Shown here: positions 1 to 4,366 of the stretch, piece by piece
Layout of the letters: each line of letters opens with the position of its first letter
Position numbering within the stretch: position 1 is the first letter of the stretch
NCBI GenBank assembly: GCA_031282465.1
Contig: JAITDR010000195.1
Location: 1-7,242 of the forward strand
Source: Desulfovibrio sp.
Lineage (GTDB): Bacteria; Desulfobacterota; Desulfovibrionia; Desulfovibrionales; Desulfovibrionaceae
Direction: 5' to 3'
Length of the DNA stretch: 7,242 nucleotides
Notes under the pieces: generated by a model
Told to the model about the DNA's origin: nothing
Database searches by the model: none
What the model saw: the letters and a program-made list of their open reading frames with translations, nothing else
Program-made: the position numbers and the translations under genes

Positions 1-11
1 GACGTATCCGG

Positions 12-1100
12 CTACATCAGGGTCATGCGGGCGGTGCCTTTTGTATAGAAGGGCAGTTCGCTGCGGCGTGCCGGGAGATCCGCCCTGGCCGCGCGGATGA
101 CGTAGTCCGGGGCGCCGGCGTCTTCGACGTTGATATAGGCCAAGGCTACGGCCGATCCGACGGAAGGGGCGAAGGAAGCGCTGGTGACGGTCCCGACCTG
201 TTTGTCCTGCAGAAACACGGCGTCGCCGTGCCGGGCGCTTCTGCGCCCGTCCAGGCGCAGGGCCGTGAGTTTTTCTTTGACGCGGAGCGCGCCTTCGCGG
301 CCTGTGAAGTTTGCCTGGGAAGTGAGCATGGCGGAGTACCCGGCCTCGGCGGGGCTGTGTTTTTCATCCAAGTCCTGGCCGTTGAGAGGCAGGCCGATTT
401 CCAGGCGCAGGGTGTCGCGGGCGCCCAGCCCGGCGGGAAGCACGGTTTTGTCGGCCAGAAGGCGATCCCAGAGTTTCTCGACTTTTCCCACGGGACAGTA
501 CAGTTCGACGCCCAGTTCTCCGGTATACCCCGTGCGGCTGACGAGCAACGGGGCGTTGTCGAAAGAAGCGTTTTCCGTAAAGCCGAAATAGGGCAGCCTG
601 CGCCACGGGCCGGGCAGCACCCGTTCCAGGACGGCGAAAGATTCCGGCCCCTGCAGGTCAAGTTTGCCTGTGATGTCCGAGCGGTCTTCGAGGGTGAGGG
701 AGGGGTCGAGCCGTTCGCCGAGCCGGGCAAAGTCCGAGTCCCGGCAGGCTGCGTTCACGACGAGCATGAAGCGGTCTTCGCGCAGACGATAGACGATGAG
801 GTCGTCGAGAATGCCGCCTTGCTCGTTGAGGAGAAATCCGTAACGGCAGCGACCGGGTTTCAGGGTGCCGATGTTCACGGTCACCGCGCGTGCGAGGGAG
901 TCCGCCGCTCCGGGACCGTCCACGATAAACTCGCCCATGTGGCAGATGTCGAAAAGGCCCGCCTTGGTCCGGGTATGGAGGTGTTCGGCGACGATGCCCG
1001 CAGGATAGTGGATGGGCATGTTCCAGCCGGCGAAAGGGCCGCATTTGGCGCCGAGTTCCATGTGTCGCGGCGTAAGGGGTGTCGTGAAAAGGGAAATCAT
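12..1100 (-). CDS. gcvT: Aminomethyltransferase, glycine cleavage system T-protein
   Basis: The T-protein takes the aminomethyl group held on lipoyl-GcvH, passes the one-carbon unit to tetrahydrofolate and releases ammonia, giving 5,10-methylene-THF in the cytoplasm. The 362-residue length is usual for the family. Visible family motifs are the N-terminal stretch TPLTPRHMELGAK followed by GPFAGWNMPIHY (about 8-32), TKAGLFDICHMGE (45-57), CRYGFLLNEQGGILDDLIVY (85-104) with the Asp pair 99-100 matching the conserved folate-site Asp, SRTGYTGELGVELY (188-201), and GARDTLRLEIGLPLNGQDL (226-244). A C-terminal GCV_T_C-type domain covers about 275-355. The start is supported by AAAGGAG at 1108-1114, seven bases before the ATG. 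The stop is TAG at 12-14. No glycine riboswitch is apparent in the 149-base leader. gcvH and gcvP would be expected further left, outside the window (inference). The gene appears intact. Confidence 0.96.
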   Translation of the reverse strand: MISLFTTPLTPRHMELGAKCGPFAGWNMPIHYPAGIVAEHLHTRTKAGLFDICHMGEFIVDGPGAADSLARAVTVNIGTLKPGRCRYGFLLNEQGGILDDLIVYRLREDRFMLVVNAACRDSDFARLGERLDPSLTLEDRSDITGKLDLQGPESFAVLERVLPGPWRRLPYFGFTENASFDNAPLLVSRTGYTGELGVELYCPVGKVEKLWDRLLADKTVLPAGLGARDTLRLEIGLPLNGQDLDEKHSPAEAGYSAMLTSQANFTGREGALRVKEKLTALRLDGRRSARHGDAVFLQDKQVGTVTSASFAPSVGSAVALAYINVEDAGAPDYVIRAARADLPARRSELPFYTKGTARMTLM

Positions 1101-1160
1101 TCCTCAACTCCTTTGCGGGGGAAATCCGAGGGGGCAGGCCTCCTCAACGTTCCTGACGCT

Positions 1161-1189
1161 GCCGGCAAAGAACTGCGTATCCTGCCGGC
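1161..1189. repeat. Inverted repeat in the gcvT leader
   Basis: GCCGGCA (1161-1167) and TGCCGGC (1183-1189) form a perfect 7-bp inverted repeat with a 15-base loop. The site lies in the spacer between gcvT and the upstream 585-residue gene, 61 bases before the gcvT start at its nearest. No T-run follows on either strand, so it is not a standard Rho-independent terminator. It could be a leader RNA stem or a protein-binding palindrome. GC-rich DNA often makes such stems by chance. Confidence 0.35.
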
Positions 1190-1218
1190 TTTCCTGCAGA
1201 TCACGGCGCACTCCCAAC

Positions 1219-1248
1219 GCGGTATTGCCGGCAAAGAACCGGTACCGC
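1219..1248 (-). terminator. Bulged hairpin directly after the 585-aa gene, possible weak terminator
   Basis: Read on the minus strand, the outer arms GCGGTA and TACCGC pair perfectly. The inner arms CCGG and CCGG continue the stem, with three unpaired bases (CAA) on one side and a loop of about seven bases. The hairpin begins just after the TGA stop (1250-1252) of the upstream gene. A T-run downstream is missing, so intrinsic termination would be weak. The hairpin may instead protect the 3' end or sit inside a readthrough transcript to gcvT. The structure is seen in the sequence; its role is inferred. Confidence 0.4.
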
Positions 1249-1249
1249 A

Positions 1250-3007
1250 TCAGGACGCGGCCTGTTTTTCTTCTACGTCGCCGTCGCGCCGCCTGTTGCC
1301 TGCCATGCGCTGTTTGCGTATGGACTTGAAATCGTCTATCAAGGTGACCATTTTGCCATAGTTGCGCTTGATCTCCAAACCTTTTCGCGACAGGCGGCTT
1401 TCCGGCTTACTGATATAGGAGCGCACCAGGTAGCGGTCATTGAGCATGGATTCGCCTATGGCAATGGCTGCAGAAACCAATGAGTCAAAATAATTGACTA
1501 TTTCAAATTTCAGCGAAAGCATGAGATCCGCGCTTTCGTCGAGCATCTGCGCGTAGCCGATGCGTTTACCCTTGACGTTGCGGTTCAGCAGGTCTTCAAG
1601 CATGCGCACTTTGCGGGCCTGAAGTATGTATGTATAGCGGTTCAGCGCTTCGGAGTGATAGTCGCGCACTTTATAAAAGCGCTCATCATCTGCGGGTAGG
1701 AGGTAATTATTGAGTATCTTTTCGATATTGGCAAAAAATTCATCACTGTAGCCTATGATGCGGCGTTGATTTTTTGACAGCCAGGCATAGAGAAATTTCA
1801 GTCGTTTTTCTTCCGTATCGGTATCTTCGACGATTTCCACGCGTTTATAGACGGTGCGTCCTGTATGTTCGCCCTGGACTATGTCGTTGAGCAGCAAATG
1901 AACGTTGGCCGTACTGCGGATCAATCCCTCATAGGGCAGGGTTTTTCCGGTCAGGGGATGGATAATTTCCTGCCTGAGCACGGACAGGGCGCGTTCCTGA
2001 CGGACATTGTCCGGGCTGAATTTGTGTTGCCTGTACACTACCTTGAGGATAAGCACCCGTTTTTCCTCGTCCAGAAACCAGCCTTCATCACGCAGTCTTT
2101 CCGGGTTGTCGTCTTCCGGGTTGTCCACCGCTTTGACCAGGGCGATTTTATCCACATGCGGGTAGCTCACGGATGTGCCGGGGCCGTAAATGGTCGTCAG
2201 GGTGCGGTCGGACTGGCCGAGCACGCGGATCAGGAAACGCTCGCCCATGCGGTGCAGGCGGCGGGCGAAGACGGCGGCCGAGGTGCGCCGTTCCGACGAT
2301 ACGGGGAACCCGTAGAGTTCCATAAGGTGCTGAAGGACGAAATTGCGGTTTTGTTCATAGGTATCCTGGTCGTCCATGCTGAATTTGCCGATGCGCACGC
2401 CGTAGCGTTTGACTTCCGTATCCAGGTCCGACGGAAAGGAGGCATACACTCCGGCGAGGTAAAAACTCATCTCCCGGGGATGCGGGCCGTGCAACCCCAT
2501 GACCTGTCCGCGGTCCATGGAAGCCAGGTACGGCATGAGAGACGGATACGCGGCGAGGTCGGCCACGTCGATGTTTGCGAAGCGCCGGCGCAGAACCTCC
2601 TGCATGGCGCGCGGCAGACGGGACAGGAGCGCGGAAAGGTTCACTTCCATATTTTCCCGGGCGAGATCCGCGCGCAGTTTGGCGTCCGGGGCAATCAGTC
2701 TGTCGAACTGGAATATTTCCATGAAACTGCGCACGGGCCGGTCGAAGGCCACCAGACTGAAGGCCGGAAGCTTGGTGTATTCCCAGGGATCCGCCTCGAA
2801 ACTGGGCAGCAGTTCGCGCAGTTCCACCACGGGGTAGTAGTCGGGCAGCTCAAAGAAGGGTTTGGCGAGGCAGTACTTGATATGGACAAGGTCCAGAAAG
2901 TGCCGGAGGGCGTCCAGCGTCGGCAGGCACAGGGGAACGGCGATCGACCCGGCATCACTGAAGCCGGGTTCGGCGGCGGTAAAGAGACATTTCCAGTCCT
3001 GAAGCAT
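1250..3007 (-). CDS. Uncharacterised 585-residue soluble protein
   Basis: I do not recognise this protein's family. The frame is open for 585 codons, with ATG at 3005-3007 and TGA at 1250-1252. No signal peptide or convincing membrane segment is visible, so it is probably cytoplasmic. The N-terminal half (1-230) mixes hydrophobic and acidic stretches, for example FFELPDYYPVVELRELLPSF (51-70). A Gly-rich turn, YGPGTSVSYPHVDK (274-287), precedes an acidic stretch with NPEDDNPERLRDEGW (296-310). Residues 400-570 look mainly helical and charged (KRLKFLYAWLSKNQRRIIGY, 401-420), and the C-terminus is strongly basic (KSIRKQRMAGNRRR, 561-574). I see no nucleotide-binding loop or other catalytic signature. 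The ribosome site is weak (GAAAG four bases before ATG). A candidate promoter lies at 3072-3100. The coding GC content drops sharply in the C-terminal third. The frame is sound; the function is unknown. Confidence 0.85.
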   Translation of the reverse strand: MLQDWKCLFTAAEPGFSDAGSIAVPLCLPTLDALRHFLDLVHIKYCLAKPFFELPDYYPVVELRELLPSFEADPWEYTKLPAFSLVAFDRPVRSFMEIFQFDRLIAPDAKLRADLARENMEVNLSALLSRLPRAMQEVLRRRFANIDVADLAAYPSLMPYLASMDRGQVMGLHGPHPREMSFYLAGVYASFPSDLDTEVKRYGVRIGKFSMDDQDTYEQNRNFVLQHLMELYGFPVSSERRTSAAVFARRLHRMGERFLIRVLGQSDRTLTTIYGPGTSVSYPHVDKIALVKAVDNPEDDNPERLRDEGWFLDEEKRVLILKVVYRQHKFSPDNVRQERALSVLRQEIIHPLTGKTLPYEGLIRSTANVHLLLNDIVQGEHTGRTVYKRVEIVEDTDTEEKRLKFLYAWLSKNQRRIIGYSDEFFANIEKILNNYLLPADDERFYKVRDYHSEALNRYTYILQARKVRMLEDLLNRNVKGKRIGYAQMLDESADLMLSLKFEIVNYFDSLVSAAIAIGESMLNDRYLVRSYISKPESRLSRKGLEIKRNYGKMVTLIDDFKSIRKQRMAGNRRRDGDVEEKQAAS

Positions 3008-3071
3008 TAAACTTTCATAACGTATTTTTGCAGTCGGTCACAGCCGGTGCTTCAACTCATCAGACGTGAAA

Positions 3072-3100
3072 AGCATAGCAGGCGTGCCGAGAAAAAGCAA
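3072..3100 (-). promoter_or_regulatory. Candidate sigma-70-like promoter for the 585-aa gene
   Basis: On the minus strand TTGCTT (3095-3100) and TATGCT (3072-3077) are separated by 17 bases. The -10 matches four of six consensus bases, but the -35 matches only its first three. Transcription would begin near 3065, leaving a leader of about 58 bases before the ATG at 3007. The surrounding bases are more AT-rich than the flanking genes. This is a by-eye match and may be chance. Confidence 0.35.
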
Positions 3101-3162
3101 GGAAAATAATGAGGTTGACAAAATTTCGCGGGGTTGCCGGCGCGAGGCATCCGCCGTGAGTT

Positions 3163-3176
3163 TTGCCGTCCGGCAA
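3163..3176. repeat. Short perfect inverted repeat after the 139-aa gene
   Basis: TTGCCG (3163-3168) and CGGCAA (3171-3176) are perfect inverted copies. As RNA this gives a 5-bp stem with a 4-base loop, about 25 bases past the TAA of the 139-residue gene. Only AA, not T's, follows on the minus strand, so a standard terminator is not supported. It lies in the 193-base spacer 3008-3200, which otherwise holds only the promoter candidate for the 585-residue gene. Confidence 0.3.
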
Positions 3177-3200
3177 GCGCAAAGGATTTCGCAGGGGCGT

Positions 3201-3620
3201 TTACGGGGCTTTCGGGGCGGGCGGCGTCGCCGGTTCCTTGTCCGCCGCGGCCGCGGTCAGCGGTCCCGGAGCGGGCAAACCCACGCAACACTCGCGCCAC
3301 GTATTGTCGTGCAGGGCGTACACATGCAGCAGTTGCAGGTCCTTGTCCACAAACAGCATGCCCGCCTCCGTCCTGCCGTCGGTCAACGGCGCAATCCTGT
3401 CGCACAACGCGTGAAACAACTCCTCGTCGTATACGGCAAAGACGCACTGCACACGCAGGGCATCGCCCGTTTCCTCAAAGTGGATGAATTCTCCGCCGCC
3501 CTCGCCGAGTATGGCGGTCAGCTCGACTTTCAACGCTGTATCCAAAGCCAGGAGAGCTTCATACGACAACTCCGGGCTGTACGCAAAACGGCAGAACATT
3601 TCCGTATCATGACGCGCCAT
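3201..3620 (-). CDS. Uncharacterised 139-residue protein with Ala/Pro-rich tail
   Basis: I do not recognise the family. The ATG at 3618-3620 is preceded by a strong ribosome site, GAGGAGG, with a slightly short 4-base gap; this supports the start. Stop is TAA at 3201-3203. Residues 1-115 look like one compact acidic mixed alpha/beta domain, with a likely helix at 18-38 and strand-like stretches at 55-64 (ALRVQCVFAV) and 88-103 (MLFVDKDLQLLHVYAL). There are Cys at 10, 59, 73, 111 and 112, including a CC pair, but not in a clear metal-binding pattern. Residues 116-139 are a low-complexity Pro/Ala tail (from about GLPAPGPLTAAAADKEPATP), probably disordered. There is no signal peptide or membrane segment, so it is probably cytoplasmic. 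It points the same way as the 585-residue gene but is 193 bases away and each has its own candidate promoter, so joint transcription is uncertain. Confidence 0.75.
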   Translation of the reverse strand: MARHDTEMFCRFAYSPELSYEALLALDTALKVELTAILGEGGGEFIHFEETGDALRVQCVFAVYDEELFHALCDRIAPLTDGRTEAGMLFVDKDLQLLHVYALHDNTWRECCVGLPAPGPLTAAAADKEPATPPAPKAP

Positions 3621-3626
3621 GCAACC

Positions 3627-3641
3627 TCCTCAACATGAGGA
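3627..3641 (-). promoter_or_regulatory. Inverted repeat over the ribosome site of the 139-aa gene
   Basis: TCCTCA (3627-3632) and TGAGGA (3636-3641) are perfect inverted copies around a 3-base spacer. The arm nearest the gene includes most of its GAGGAGG ribosome site, so an RNA stem would cover it. If the nearby promoter candidate (3643-3671) is real, transcription would start near 3636. The far arm would then be mostly untranscribed and the palindrome would act, if at all, as a DNA operator at the start site. Confidence 0.35.
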
Positions 3642-3642
3642 T

Positions 3643-3671
3643 AAGATAATGCGGGACCGGTTGCGGCGCAA
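3643..3671 (-). promoter_or_regulatory. Candidate sigma-70-like promoter for the 139-aa gene
   Basis: On the minus strand TTGCGC (3666-3671) and TATCTT (3643-3648) are 17 bases apart. The -10 matches four of six consensus bases and the -35 its first three. The -10 ends 22 bases before the ATG, implying a very short leader that still contains the GAGGAGG ribosome site. Position and spacing fit well; the match strength is modest. Confidence 0.4.
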
Positions 3672-4295
3672 GCGCGACGGCTCCTTGTCGGAGGCATACC
3701 GTTCTCCCGAGGCAAGCAGACCGCCGGGGCCGGCGCATCGTCAATCAGGATATTTCTTATGCGGCCTCTTGCCGAGTTGCCGCCAAAAGTCTTTTTCACT
3801 TTCTACGCGAGCGCATGCAGCACCTTGGAACGGACCGTACAGACGTCGCCGAAGGGCGTTGTATGCTCCCGCCGCCCCGAATTTTTTATGCGCAATTGGA
3901 ACTTGTGCTTACCCTACGTCCGGCTTTCGTTGCAATGTCGCTATGCTGCGATGGGGAACCTCCTCCTGAAACCCGAGAAAGGGCTTGACTTTGCGCCGTT
4001 TATAGTTAACTCAAAACGAATGTACCGGAATTGATGTGATGTGGTTGTCGTGCGGCCTGACCTGTATTGCAGAACGTGACAGAATTGCGTCGGACATGTG
4101 ACATGATGATACAGGCCAAGCAACTTTCCGCCTTCGGCAAATGTACAGGGGAACAGACCGAGAGCAGTATCTTCGGTCCGGTTCTTGCGTATATCCGCAC
4201 ACACGCCACCTCCGCCGCAATAACGCACTGCCGGGTCACGGACGGTACGTTTCCGGCCTTTCTTTCCGGCGCTCACGATGTACTGTCGGCATGCT

Positions 4296-4310
4296 TCCGG
4301 CAACGCCGGA
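4296..4310 (+). repeat. Hairpin in the adhesin leader
   Basis: TCCGGC (4296-4301) and GCCGGA (4305-4310) form a perfect 6-bp stem with a 3-base AAC loop, 56 bases before the adhesin ATG. There is no T-run, so it is unlikely to terminate transcription by itself. It would lie in the 5' leader of the adhesin mRNA if transcription starts upstream of it. Confidence 0.35.
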
Positions 4311-4366
4311 CGGTCCCGATCGAAGCGTGGGCAAGATATTTTCTTTACAGTAACAGTTAACGGACC

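Larger units (their letters stand above)
3621..4366. other. Long divergent intergenic region (746 bases)
   Basis: This spacer separates the minus-strand 139-residue gene from the plus-strand adhesin gene. Short open frames exist on both strands, but their translations are rich in Arg, Cys and Pro, show no family motif and mostly lack ribosome sites, so I call no gene. Its right part is less GC-rich than the genes beside it (the line 4021-4080 is 52% GC by count). Motifs of possible regulatory value on the plus strand are TTGACT at 3985-3990 with no good -10 at normal spacing, and the heptamer AGTTAAC at 4004-4010 and again at 4355-4361 just before the adhesin start. No tRNA, CRISPR or transposon end is apparent. 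It may hold a long regulated leader, a small RNA, or remains of decayed sequence. Confidence 0.5.

Noticed and set aside
1101..1249. Possible glycine riboswitch ahead of gcvT
   Set aside because: The conserved glycine-aptamer core sequences are not visible; only GC-rich stems are present.
228..1361. 377-residue plus-strand open frame
   Set aside because: It is antisense to gcvT, which is certain by motif, and runs past it into the spacer and the next gene.
1865..3010. 381-residue plus-strand open frame
   Set aside because: It is antisense to the 585-residue gene, begins inside it and is rich in His, Gly and Val as typical shadow frames are. The minus frame is longer and ends in sensible spacers, though neither strand has a recognised family.
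3115..3120. Perfect TTGACA on the plus strand
   Set aside because: No -10 element at normal spacing and no plus-strand gene follows; the next genes are on the minus strand.
3619..4034. Two small plus-strand frames (116 and 91 residues) in the divergent spacer
   Set aside because: Arg/Cys/Pro-rich translations without a family motif, no strong ribosome site, and the frames overlap each other.
3941..4303. 120-residue minus-strand frame in the spacer
   Set aside because: Composition looks non-coding, and overlapping alternative frames of similar length exist on both strands.
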